12,918 bases of DNA, taken from the NCBI GenBank assembly GCA_945867875.1, contig CAMBJF010000048.1, positions 1 to 12,918 on the forward strand, written 5' to 3'. Below the pieces are notes generated by a model that was not told where the DNA came from, did not search any database, and saw nothing but the letters and a program-made list of their open reading frames with translations. The position numbers were made by a program, and so were the translations under genes. This DNA comes from an uncultured Ruminococcus sp. (GTDB lineage Bacteria > Bacillota > Clostridia > Oscillospirales > Ruminococcaceae). Of this stretch, positions 5,549 through 12,918 are shown piece by piece. Position 1 is the first letter of the stretch, and every line of letters starts with the position of its first letter.

Positions 5549-7675
5549 ATGGCAGAGGTATCTCAGATATGCATTGCAAGAATACTGAACGTCCTTGAAC
5601 AGGGCGGCAAGCGTGCCGTGCCCGAAAAGGCGCTTTACGGCAGGGTAAAGGGAAAGAAAATATCTCAGGCGGATTTCAGAAAAGCTGCCGCAAAGCTTGC
5701 GGAAAGCGGCGACATTATGCTCACAAAGCAGGGATATATCCTGTGCAGGGCTCACGATATGTTCAAGGCTGAGGTGGCAAGGATAAACAAGACTTTCGGC
5801 TTTGTACGCCGTGAGGACGGGGTGGAGATATTTGTCCCCGGAAAGTATCTCAAGGGCGCAATGCCGGGAGATACGGTCATTTGCCGTCTTATCCCGCCAA
5901 GGGGCGATTCCCCCGAAGCGGAGGTTTGCTCGGTGGCAAAGGAGGGATTTTCCGAATTTACGGGAACGCTTGTCAGCGAAAACAACAGCTGGTATGTTCA
6001 GCCCGACAGCTTCTGCCGTGACCTTATCGCCGTTAGCGGCAGGGACACCGATGCTAAGGAGGGCGACAAGGTGCTTGCGGTCATCACCAAGAGAGGTGAG
6101 CGCCACGCCGAGCACCGCTGCCGCATAAGTGCGGTATTCGGCAGCTCCGACAGGGCTGTGAGCAGTGCCCTTGCTGTACTTTATATGAACGATGTTGAGG
6201 TGGAATTCCCCCTTGCCGTTCAGGACGAAGCAAGGCACATTTCGGGTATGAAGATAACCGACAAGGACATTTTCAGCCGCCTTGACCTGCGGGACGAGAT
6301 AATTTTCACCATTGACGGTGCAGACACCAAGGATATCGACGATGCCGTTTCCGTTTCACGCACCGAAAACGGCTATGCTCTCGGCGTTCATATCGCTGAT
6401 GTTTCCCACTATGTAAAGCCCAATTCCGAGCTTGACAAGGACGCTTTTATGCGTGGAACATCGATTTACTACGCAAACAAGGTAATCCCTATGCTCCCGA
6501 AAGAGCTTTCAAACGGCATATGCTCCCTTAACCCCAATGAGGACAGGCTTGCATTTTCCTGCCTTATGGAGCTTGACAGCGAGGGAAAGCCCGTAAAATA
6601 CAAATTCAGCAAGACAGTTATCCGCTCCCGTGTCAAGGGCGTTTACAGCGAGATAAACAAAATTCTTGACTGCAAGGACAATATGTCCGCCCTCCCCGAT
6701 GACATCAGGGAAAAATACGACGGACTTTTCGACACAATCTTCCTTATGGAGGAGCTTGCGGAGATCCTTACCGCAAACAAGCTCAAAAGGGGCGCTCCCC
6801 AGATAGACACGCCCGAATGCAAGCTTGAAATAAACGCAGACGAGGTATGCGTGGGAGTTTCCCGCAGAGAGAGGGGAAAAGCCGAGCTTATCATCGAGGA
6901 ATTTATGCTTATGGCGAATGAATCCGCCGCCAAGACCGCAAGGGAACATAACATTCCTTTCGTTTACCGTGTCCACGAGAACCCCGCTCCCGAAAAGATA
7001 ACCGAGCTTATCGAGGTAACGGACAGGCTGAACATTCCCCACCCCACGTTTTCAAGCGTGAAGCCCGTTCATCTTGCGGAAATACTCAATTCCGTAAGGG
7101 ACACTGACCTGTCTCCCGTTATAAACAATATGGTGCTCCGCTCAATGGCAAAGGCGAAATATTCCGATGAGCCTTTGGGACATTTCGGACTTGTGCTTAA
7201 AGATTATGCACATTTCACCTCGCCTATCAGACGATATCCCGACCTTGCGATACACCGTATCCTCACCGAGCTTTGCTATGAAAAGGCTCCTGCGGCGGTC
7301 ATTGCAAAGAAATTCGGCAGATTTGCAAATGCCGCATCAGCCCGTTCCTCCGAGTGCGAGCTCACCGCAATGCGTGTTGAGAGGGAGTGCGAGGACTGCT
7401 ATATTGCCGAGTATATGTCCGCTCATCTTGGCGAGGAGTTTGAGGGAATGGTAAGCTCCGTCACCGATTATGGTATGTACATCGAGCTGCCCAACACTGT
7501 TGAGGGTCTTGTGAAGCTTGAAACTCTCCCCGACGGCATATACGAGTTCGACGGTCATTTCTCCGTCACCAAGGACGGCAAGGCTGTTTACTCCGTGGGA
7601 CAGCACGTAAAGGTAAAATGCGTCAACGCAGACCCTGCCAGCGGAAATATTGATTTTGTTATTGTAAACGAGTGA
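5549..7675 (+). CDS. rnr: Ribonuclease R (RNase II/RNB family 3'-5' exoribonuclease)
   Basis: RNase R degrades structured RNA from the 3' end and works in mRNA decay and RNA quality control in the cytosol. The 708-residue protein has an N-terminal winged-helix-like region (about 5-65), cold-shock-type domains (about 70-190, with FGFVRRED at 83-90), the RNB catalytic domain (about 245-570) and a C-terminal S1 RNA-binding domain (about 628-705). The metal-binding active-site cluster is intact: DGADTKDIDDA (256-266), with Asp256, Asp262, Asp264 and Asp265 corresponding to the four conserved acids. The late motif HFTSPIRRYPDL (555-566) is also present. The length is at the short end for RNase R, and the lysine-rich C-terminal tail of some homologues is missing. 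GGAGGT (5539-5544) lies 4 bases before the ATG. Transcription probably reads through from secG. Confidence 0.96.
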   Translation: MAEVSQICIARILNVLEQGGKRAVPEKALYGRVKGKKISQADFRKAAAKLAESGDIMLTKQGYILCRAHDMFKAEVARINKTFGFVRREDGVEIFVPGKYLKGAMPGDTVICRLIPPRGDSPEAEVCSVAKEGFSEFTGTLVSENNSWYVQPDSFCRDLIAVSGRDTDAKEGDKVLAVITKRGERHAEHRCRISAVFGSSDRAVSSALAVLYMNDVEVEFPLAVQDEARHISGMKITDKDIFSRLDLRDEIIFTIDGADTKDIDDAVSVSRTENGYALGVHIADVSHYVKPNSELDKDAFMRGTSIYYANKVIPMLPKELSNGICSLNPNEDRLAFSCLMELDSEGKPVKYKFSKTVIRSRVKGVYSEINKILDCKDNMSALPDDIREKYDGLFDTIFLMEELAEILTANKLKRGAPQIDTPECKLEINADEVCVGVSRRERGKAELIIEEFMLMANESAAKTAREHNIPFVYRVHENPAPEKITELIEVTDRLNIPHPTFSSVKPVHLAEILNSVRDTDLSPVINNMVLRSMAKAKYSDEPLGHFGLVLKDYAHFTSPIRRYPDLAIHRILTELCYEKAPAAVIAKKFGRFANAASARSSECELTAMRVERECEDCYIAEYMSAHLGEEFEGMVSSVTDYGMYIELPNTVEGLVKLETLPDGIYEFDGHFSVTKDGKAVYSVGQHVKVKCVNADPASGNIDFVIVNE

Positions 7676-7681
7676 TAGAAC

Positions 7682-7715
7682 CCCTTTGGAGAGCTTTTTC
7701 TCCAAAGGGCATTTT
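7682..7715 (+). terminator. rnr terminator
   Basis: CCCTTTGGAG (7682-7691) pairs perfectly with CTCCAAAGGG (7700-7709), with an 8-base T-rich loop between them that can extend the stem by one further A-T pair. CATTTTGTATTT follows. It begins 6 bases after the rnr stop codon and closes the secG-rnr unit. Confidence 0.88.
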
Positions 7716-7788
7716 GTATTTACAGAAAAAACCGTCATTGTGGTATAAATACACAAAGAAAGCAAGGGGTAATCTGTTAAAATGACGA

Positions 7789-7817
7789 TTGAAAATTGTG
7801 TGCTTAAATGGTATAAT
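7789..7817 (+). promoter_or_regulatory. Promoter of the large secreted-protein gene
   Basis: TTGAAA (7789-7794) and TATAAT (7812-7817) are 17 bases apart, near the sigma-A consensus, and TGG before the -10 forms an extended element like that of secG. Transcription would start near 7824 and leave a leader of about 77 bases ending in AAGGAGG (7887-7893), 7 bases before the ATG. A weaker extended -10, TGGTATAAA (7741-7749), lies upstream with a poor -35. No operator or riboswitch is evident in 7716-7900. Confidence 0.85.
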
Positions 7818-7900
7818 TATTCTGTAAAATTATTTGCAATTGTTTTCCCTGCCCATTCGCAGAAAACGATTAACATTTAAATTTTTAAGGAGGAGATAAA

Positions 7901-10786
7901 ATGAAGCTGAAAAAGATCATAGCGTCTTTAACAGCGGCGGCTATGGCTGTTACCACTATGGCTTTTGCGCCTTTGAGCGTGAGTGCGGAAGCTGTTGACA
8001 AGCCTGACGGCTCGGAGACTATTCTTGGAACATTTTCCCTCAATACGAAGGATAAAAACCCTATGGCTCAGTATGACTCAATATGGGCAAGCCTTTACGG
8101 ACTTGATGAAAGTGTTTTTAATAATGCCAATAACTATGTAAAGGTCACATTTGGTTATGATGTGGCTCCCACTATTGGAGACGGCAATGACCTTATGTCC
8201 ACTGTTGCAAACTGGGGGTTTGAAAACTATAGCTGGTATAATGTAGGAAAATTTTATGACACTACCAATGGCACAATAAAAGCAGAACAGAACCTCAGAC
8301 CTGCTACAAATTCTACAGACAAAGAGTTCTACTGCTATCTGCCTGTATCTGACTTTACAGCAGGCGATCATATTTCGGGAAATATTCAGAATTTCCTTGC
8401 ACAGGACACTACACTTAAATCTGTAAAGCTTGTACAGATAGTTTCCAACGCACCCTTTGAGGGTTCAATAATCAAGCTTCCCAAAAACACCTGGGACGGC
8501 GGCTGGAACTGGCAGGGTACTCAGGTGGTTTCAACAAGCGACTTTACCAAGGATATGCCTATGAGTGAGGTATATGACAAGGCATCTACCATAAAGGTAT
8601 CATTTAAGATCAACGGTGCTACTGCGGGAACAAATCGTGATTATGATACAAATCAGATTTTCTGGCAGATAAACATCAAGTGTCACAAGGGAGATGATTG
8701 GCCTTGGATCACAGGCGGAACAAGCACATACGAAAACGGTATTTTAACTGTTTCCGCAGATCTTTCCGCACTTCTCGATGCGAAATACAGAACTGCCGAC
8801 TATCTTTTAGACAGTATTAATCTTATTCCTGCCGCAGCAAGCGACAGCGCAAATGATACTATCAGTGTTTACTATGAGGATATGAAGGTATCCCTCGAAA
8901 AGACTGTTCCTGCAACTGATATCACTGTATCTCCCAAAACAATGGAGCTTAATATCGGCGAAAAGGACACTGTTGCAGCAACAGTTACCCCCGACAATAC
9001 AACAGATACTGTTGTATTTACCTCTGATAAGCCTGATGTTGCTTCTGTCGGAGCAGCTTCAGGTGAGGTAACAGCTCTCGCTGAGGGTACAGCTGTCATC
9101 ACAGCAAAGGCAAATGATACTGTATTTGCTGAGTGCACAGTTACCGTTAAGAAGAACACCTACGCTGTCACCGTAAAGTCCAACAACGACGCATACGGCA
9201 CAGCTTCCGCAAACGTCAAGGAAGCAGCTGAGAACGATACCGTAGAGCTTTCTTATACTGCAGCAAAGGGCTACAAGTTCTCCAAGTGGGAATCCGAAGA
9301 TGTAACCGTTGCTAAAGACGGCACATTTACAATGCCCGCAAAGGAAGTAACAGTTACCGCTGTATTCGAGGAGCTTCCTCCCGATGAATATGCGATCAAC
9401 ATTACCAAGCCCGTAAACGGCAAGGTATCTGTAAAGGACGGCGCATCTTCTGCCGTTAAGAACACTGTTATCGAACTCGTAATCACTCCCGACAAGGGCT
9501 ATGAGGTTGACACCGTTAAGGTAAACGGCGAGGCTATCACAGGCACTTCCTTCACAATGCCCGAAAAGGACGTTACAGTTGAAGTAACTTTCAAGAAGTC
9601 CACCTACACCGTAACCGTTGCAGCAGCTGCAAACGGAACAGTTACCGCTGACAAGGCAACTGCTCAGGTGGGCGATACCATTACCGTTACCGCAACACCC
9701 GACACAGATTATGAGCTTTCCAAGATCACTGTTAACGGCACAGCTATCACAGGCAATACCTTTACAATGCCCGCTGAGAACGTTACAATTGCAGCAGAAT
9801 TCAAGAAGATAGGCTCCGCAGGCGCTGAAGTGGTTGTTCCCGAGGGTGTAAGCGTAAGCTTCGCAGGCTCTAAGGAGGATATCCTTAAGGCTGTATTCGG
9901 CGATGACTATGCAGCTCTCGTTGAAGCAGGCTACAAGCTTGATGCTGTAATGACAGTCAAGGACGAGACCGCAGTTTCCGCAGAGGACAAGGCTCTTGTT
10001 GAGGGCGCACTTTCCGGCGATATGCACATCGGTCTCCTTATCGACGTTTCTCTCGTAATGACCAAGGACGGCGTTTCCACTGTTGTTGCAAACAGCAGCA
10101 AGCCCGTTTCCTTCGTTATCGGCGTTCCCGACAGCATCATCGCTGACGGCAGAACATATTCCGTTATCAGAGTTCACGACGGCGCAGCTGAGGACATCGG
10201 CGGCACATATGACGCTGCTAATAAGACTATCACAGTTGCTTCCGACAAGTATTCCACATATGCAGTAGTTTACAAGGACGCTCCCGCTCCTCAGCCCGAG
10301 CCTACAGTGACCTACTATCCTATCACAGCTGACAGAAATGTTACTCTCACCGCTTCTTCCGCAGCAGCAGGAACACAGATCAATGTAAGAGTTGATTTCG
10401 GCTATGATGCATATGTATATTGCGGCGGCAGAGTTATCGACAAGATCACCGAGGGCGGCAGCTTCACAATGCCCGCAGGCAATGTTACTATCGTAACAAA
10501 GGCTAACGGCTATCTTGCAATGGTAAAGAACGCAGCTCCCAACTCCTACATCTTTGTTTATGATGCAGATATGAACTACATCAAGACAAACGGCTCTGTT
10601 AAGGGCATCAAGGGCGAGGGCAAGATCACAGTTAAGCTCGGCGAGGAATACGCAGGCAAGACTGTTACCCTCTACAAGGGCAGAAAGAGCACAAGCGTTA
10701 AGCTCGACAGCCTGACTCTTGACGAGAACGGTAATGCTACATTTACCGTTGAGGGCGGCAAGAATTACACAGCAGTTGTTGAGTAA
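7901..10786 (+). CDS. Large secreted multidomain protein: Big_2 and InlB-like repeats, unknown N-terminal domain
   Basis: The 961-residue protein starts with a clear signal peptide: basic MKLKK, a hydrophobic core, and a VSA-E cleavage site after residue 29. Residues about 31-335 are aromatic- and Asn-rich (for example WDGGWNWQG at 198-206) and beta-like, possibly two tandem carbohydrate-binding-type sandwiches; I do not recognise the family. A Big_2 immunoglobulin-like domain follows (about 336-418), then three divergent InlB/bacterial repeats (about 420-489, 497-565 and 568-635). Each ends in an FTMP motif followed by a V-T-V/I strand. A further beta-rich domain (about 640-793) is of a kind that recurs in Firmicutes surface proteins. 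After a Pro-rich linker (794-801) comes a fourth divergent repeat with FTMP (855-858) and a C-terminal beta domain. There is no LPXTG, SLH, dockerin or C-terminal membrane helix, so it is either released or held non-covalently. AAGGAGG precedes the ATG by 7 bases. An adhesion or glycan-binding role is inference only. Confidence 0.85.
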   Translation: MKLKKIIASLTAAAMAVTTMAFAPLSVSAEAVDKPDGSETILGTFSLNTKDKNPMAQYDSIWASLYGLDESVFNNANNYVKVTFGYDVAPTIGDGNDLMSTVANWGFENYSWYNVGKFYDTTNGTIKAEQNLRPATNSTDKEFYCYLPVSDFTAGDHISGNIQNFLAQDTTLKSVKLVQIVSNAPFEGSIIKLPKNTWDGGWNWQGTQVVSTSDFTKDMPMSEVYDKASTIKVSFKINGATAGTNRDYDTNQIFWQINIKCHKGDDWPWITGGTSTYENGILTVSADLSALLDAKYRTADYLLDSINLIPAAASDSANDTISVYYEDMKVSLEKTVPATDITVSPKTMELNIGEKDTVAATVTPDNTTDTVVFTSDKPDVASVGAASGEVTALAEGTAVITAKANDTVFAECTVTVKKNTYAVTVKSNNDAYGTASANVKEAAENDTVELSYTAAKGYKFSKWESEDVTVAKDGTFTMPAKEVTVTAVFEELPPDEYAINITKPVNGKVSVKDGASSAVKNTVIELVITPDKGYEVDTVKVNGEAITGTSFTMPEKDVTVEVTFKKSTYTVTVAAAANGTVTADKATAQVGDTITVTATPDTDYELSKITVNGTAITGNTFTMPAENVTIAAEFKKIGSAGAEVVVPEGVSVSFAGSKEDILKAVFGDDYAALVEAGYKLDAVMTVKDETAVSAEDKALVEGALSGDMHIGLLIDVSLVMTKDGVSTVVANSSKPVSFVIGVPDSIIADGRTYSVIRVHDGAAEDIGGTYDAANKTITVASDKYSTYAVVYKDAPAPQPEPTVTYYPITADRNVTLTASSAAAGTQINVRVDFGYDAYVYCGGRVIDKITEGGSFTMPAGNVTIVTKANGYLAMVKNAAPNSYIFVYDADMNYIKTNGSVKGIKGEGKITVKLGEEYAGKTVTLYKGRKSTSVKLDSLTLDENGNATFTVEGGKNYTAVVE
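9158..9805 (+). repeat. Three tandem InlB-like repeats inside the secreted protein
   Basis: These bases encode three units of about 70 residues (420-489, 497-565, 568-635). Each opens with a Y-x-V/I-x-V/I strand, has a central G-Y/D-Y-x-x-x-x-x turn, and ends with FTMP plus V-T-V/I strands. Units 2 and 3 are closest: both contain V-N-G-x-A-I-T-G just before the FTMP. A fourth, more distant copy of the FTMP end lies at about 10316-10501. The repeats are divergent enough that the DNA is not prone to simple slippage. Confidence 0.8.
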
Positions 10787-10806
10787 TTCTCCCTGAAAAA
10801 ACAAAC

Positions 10807-10845
10807 AAAGGCTTCGGCAGGAATGGCTGCCGAAGCCTTTTTGTT
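10807..10845. terminator. Bidirectional terminator shared by the secreted-protein gene and feoB
   Basis: AAAGGCTTCGGCAG (10807-10820) pairs perfectly with CTGCCGAAGCCTTT (10827-10840) over 14 bp, with a GAATGG loop. Rightwards the stem runs into TTTTTGTT. Leftwards, on the minus strand, it runs into TTTGTTTGTTTTTT. It sits in the 57-base gap between two convergent genes and can stop both. The right arm overlaps or abuts the feoB stop at 10844-10846. Confidence 0.92.
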
Positions 10846-12918
10846 ATATAAACAAATGATATGCGCCGTTAACTATCCCGCAGAGGATAAGCCCCGTGAC
10901 GGTGGGGAGCGCCATTGCAAGCAAAGTTTGCTTTACCGACCCCGTTTCCTTTTTTATGGTAAGGCAGGTGGTGGAACAGGGGAAGTGGCAGAGCATAAAT
11001 ATGATAACGCACACCGTTGTCACCCACGTCCAGCCGTTTGCCGCAAATATCTCCGCCATTGCACCGCTGCCCGCTTCGGTGAGGGTGCTCTGACCCGTGT
11101 ATATCATCATCATTATGGGCAGGACTATCTCATTTGCGGGAAAGCCAAGAATAAACGCAAGGATTATCACTCCGTCCATACCGAAAAGCCTGCCGAACGG
11201 GTCAAGGGAATCGGCACATCTCGAAAGCAGTGTCATATCTCCCACGGATATGTTCGCAAGGAGCCACAGGATCAGCCCCGCAGGAGCTGCCACTGTCACA
11301 GCTCTGCCGAGAACGAACACCGTTCTGTCAAGGAGCGAGCGGACAAGGACCTTGCCAATTTGCGGGCGGCGGTATGGGGGCAGTTCAAGGGCAAAGGAAG
11401 TTGCTGTGCCTTTCAGGACAGTTTTTGAAAGAAATCGTGACATAATAAAGGTGAGGACTGCGCCGAGGGCTATGACGCCCGTGAGCATAAGTGCGCTTGC
11501 GAAATTTCCGCCGCTGCCTGCCACCGCAAGCATTCCGATAAGGGTTATAAGTGCGGGGAAACGTCCGTTGCAGGGCATAAAAACGTTGGTGAGAATTGCT
11601 ATCTGCCGCTCTCTCGGTGAATCGATTATCCTGCACCCGGTTACCCCCGCCGCATTGCAGCCGAGACCCATTGCCATTGTAAGAGCCTGTTTTCCGCAGG
11701 CGTTTGCACGGCTGAAATACCTGTCGAGATTGAACGCCGCCCGTGGGAGATATCCCACATCTTCAAGGAGGGTGAAAAGGGGGAAAAATATCGCCATAGG
11801 CGGCAGCATCACCGATGTTACCCAGGTGAGGACACGGTACACCCCGTCAATGAGCATACTTTCCGCCCATTCGGGGCAGCCTGCGCCGCACAGCCACCCT
11901 CTGAGCACATCGCCAAGCGATGAAAACGCCGAGGACAGCCACTCTGAGGGGTAATTTGCCCCTGCAATGGTTATGTAAAATATCACCGCCAGCATCAGCA
12001 GCATCACGGGCAGACCCCATATCCTGTGAGTGAGTATCCTGTCTATCCTGCGGTCACGCTCATAGTAATCGGGCATATCCCGCCTTACAGCCATATCCGC
12101 AATTTCCTCCGCACGGCGCACTATGGCAGTGACGGTAAGGTCACGGAGAGCGGCGGCATCTGTGCCCTTTTCACTGAGTATGGAAACGGCACGGTCATAT
12201 GCACTGCCAAGCTCACTTTCCTTGTCACCGAGGGCATTTCTCAGCTCTCCGCAGGTAAAGCTGTCAAGGGTGGAGATAAATTCCTCGCTCCGTTCAAGGA
12301 TTCGCAGGGCGGCAAAACGGGTGCATATCCTGCCTTTTAGGATATTTTCAAGGGCGGGGGACAGCTCCTCCACAGCACGCTCCACCTCATCGGGATATAT
12401 GACAGGCGGACCTGACAGCTCCGTTTCGCACATTTCCCCCACTCGTGCCAGCATTCCGTCAAGTCCCGTGTCATTTCGTGCAATAACGCCGCAGACGGGC
12501 ACGCCGAGTATTTCTTCGAGTTTTCCAAGGTCAACGGAAATTTTCTTTTTTGCCGCTTCATCAAGTAAATTTACGCATATCATCGTGTGAGGAGTAATTT
12601 CCATTACCTGAAGCGCAAGGTTGAGATTTCGTTCAAGGCAGGAAGCGTCGCAGACCACAATGACCCCCTCGCTGCCGCCGTATGCTATAAAATCCCTTGC
12701 CACCTGCTCCTCGGCGGAATGCGCCATAAGGGAATATGTGCCGGGGAGGTCGGTGAGGACGATGTTCCCGCCGCCCCGCAGACATTTTCCCCTTGCGGTG
12801 GAAACGGTCTTGCCCGTCCAGTTGCCAGTGTGCTGGTTCATACCCGTGAGGGCGTTGAAAACTGTGGATTTGCCCACGTTCGGGTTGCCTGCAAGAGCAA
12901 TGCTTACCTCTTTTTCTG
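10844..12918 (-). CDS. feoB: Ferrous iron transport protein B (FeoB), 5' end cut by window
   Basis: FeoB is the inner-membrane Fe(II) transporter with an N-terminal G-protein domain. The reading frame is open to the window edge and 690 residues are visible. The G1 loop GNPNVGKS is at 10-17, the G2 Thr at 37 in TGNWTGKTV, G3 DLPG at 56-59 and G4 NLLD at 116-119. A helical linker follows, then the membrane region from about residue 300. The two gate-type motifs are GLGCNAAG (417-424) and NVFMPCNGRFP (444-454), the form seen in clostridial FeoB. Only a few N-terminal residues should be missing, judged from the usual distance between start and G1. A GTG at 12875-12877 is the Val of the G1 loop and not a start. 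The total is shorter than the E. coli protein (773) but normal for this group. No feoA is visible; it could lie just beyond the edge. Confidence 0.95.
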   Translation of the reverse strand, partial: EKEVSIALAGNPNVGKSTVFNALTGMNQHTGNWTGKTVSTARGKCLRGGGNIVLTDLPGTYSLMAHSAEEQVARDFIAYGGSEGVIVVCDASCLERNLNLALQVMEITPHTMICVNLLDEAAKKKISVDLGKLEEILGVPVCGVIARNDTGLDGMLARVGEMCETELSGPPVIYPDEVERAVEELSPALENILKGRICTRFAALRILERSEEFISTLDSFTCGELRNALGDKESELGSAYDRAVSILSEKGTDAAALRDLTVTAIVRRAEEIADMAVRRDMPDYYERDRRIDRILTHRIWGLPVMLLMLAVIFYITIAGANYPSEWLSSAFSSLGDVLRGWLCGAGCPEWAESMLIDGVYRVLTWVTSVMLPPMAIFFPLFTLLEDVGYLPRAAFNLDRYFSRANACGKQALTMAMGLGCNAAGVTGCRIIDSPRERQIAILTNVFMPCNGRFPALITLIGMLAVAGSGGNFASALMLTGVIALGAVLTFIMSRFLSKTVLKGTATSFALELPPYRRPQIGKVLVRSLLDRTVFVLGRAVTVAAPAGLILWLLANISVGDMTLLSRCADSLDPFGRLFGMDGVIILAFILGFPANEIVLPIMMMIYTGQSTLTEAGSGAMAEIFAANGWTWVTTVCVIIFMLCHFPCSTTCLTIKKETGSVKQTLLAMALPTVTGLILCGIVNGAYHLFI

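Noticed and set aside
9158..9805. Repeats as a CRISPR array or DNA-level tandem repeat
   Set aside because: The periodicity is in the protein, the DNA copies are divergent, and the frame is continuous coding sequence.
9059..10804. Long open frame of 581 codons on the minus strand
   Set aside because: It lies opposite the secreted-protein gene, is rich in Cys, Ser and Asn with no domain, and arises from regular codon choice in the sense gene. The plus-strand frame has the promoter, ribosome binding site and signal peptide.
11097..11954. Plus-strand open frame of 285 codons opposite feoB
   Set aside because: Low-complexity shadow of the FeoB membrane region; the FeoB motifs on the minus strand are unambiguous.
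12875..12877. GTG as the feoB start codon
   Set aside because: It encodes the Val inside the G1 loop GNPNVGKS. The frame continues open upstream to the window edge with family-typical residues.

Overview
The window looks like an ordinary stretch of chromosome from a low-to-mid GC Firmicute, most likely a gut Clostridia of the Oscillospiraceae/Ruminococcus type. This rests on very strong GGAGG ribosome binding sites, the secG-rnr pair, a type III pantothenate kinase, a clostridial-type FeoB, and a large secreted protein built from Big_2 and InlB-like repeats. The genus is inferred from gene style only. The first 27 bases are not genomic: they match the end of the Nextera read-2 adapter, including the Tn5 mosaic end, so base 28 is effectively a contig edge.

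Left block, minus strand (about 4990 down to 202). A four-gene run is read leftwards from one promoter region: coaX (coenzyme A synthesis), a HAD-family phosphatase, a class B penicillin-binding protein (peptidoglycan transpeptidase) and a lone type II secretion/type IV pilus inner-membrane protein of the GspF/PilC family. The gaps are 13, 33 and 14 bases, and a strong hairpin follows the last gene. The coaX promoter lies on a perfect 10-3-10 inverted repeat, a possible operator. CoaX itself appears to have Gly where the family normally has an Asp thought to be catalytic.

Middle block, plus strand (5113-7715). A good extended -10 promoter drives secG, the small SecYEG translocon subunit. After a hairpin with a T-run comes rnr, the RNase R exoribonuclease. 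I see no convincing separate rnr promoter, so rnr probably depends on readthrough. A clear terminator closes the block.

Right block. A near-consensus promoter and a textbook ribosome binding site precede a 961-residue secreted protein: signal peptide, unknown beta-rich N-terminal region, Big_2 domain, three InlB-like repeats, a further beta-rich domain and a divergent fourth repeat. It has no visible wall anchor. Its 5' third is clearly more AT-rich than its 3' part, which suggests a mosaic origin. It converges on feoB (ferrous iron transporter), which runs off the right end. The two share a perfect 14-bp bidirectional terminator.

I found no CRISPR array, RNA gene, phage gene or native mobile element, and no convincing new multi-gene system. 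The best second looks are the CoaX substitution, the operator-like dyad, the mosaic secreted protein and the odd gene mix of the coaX operon.
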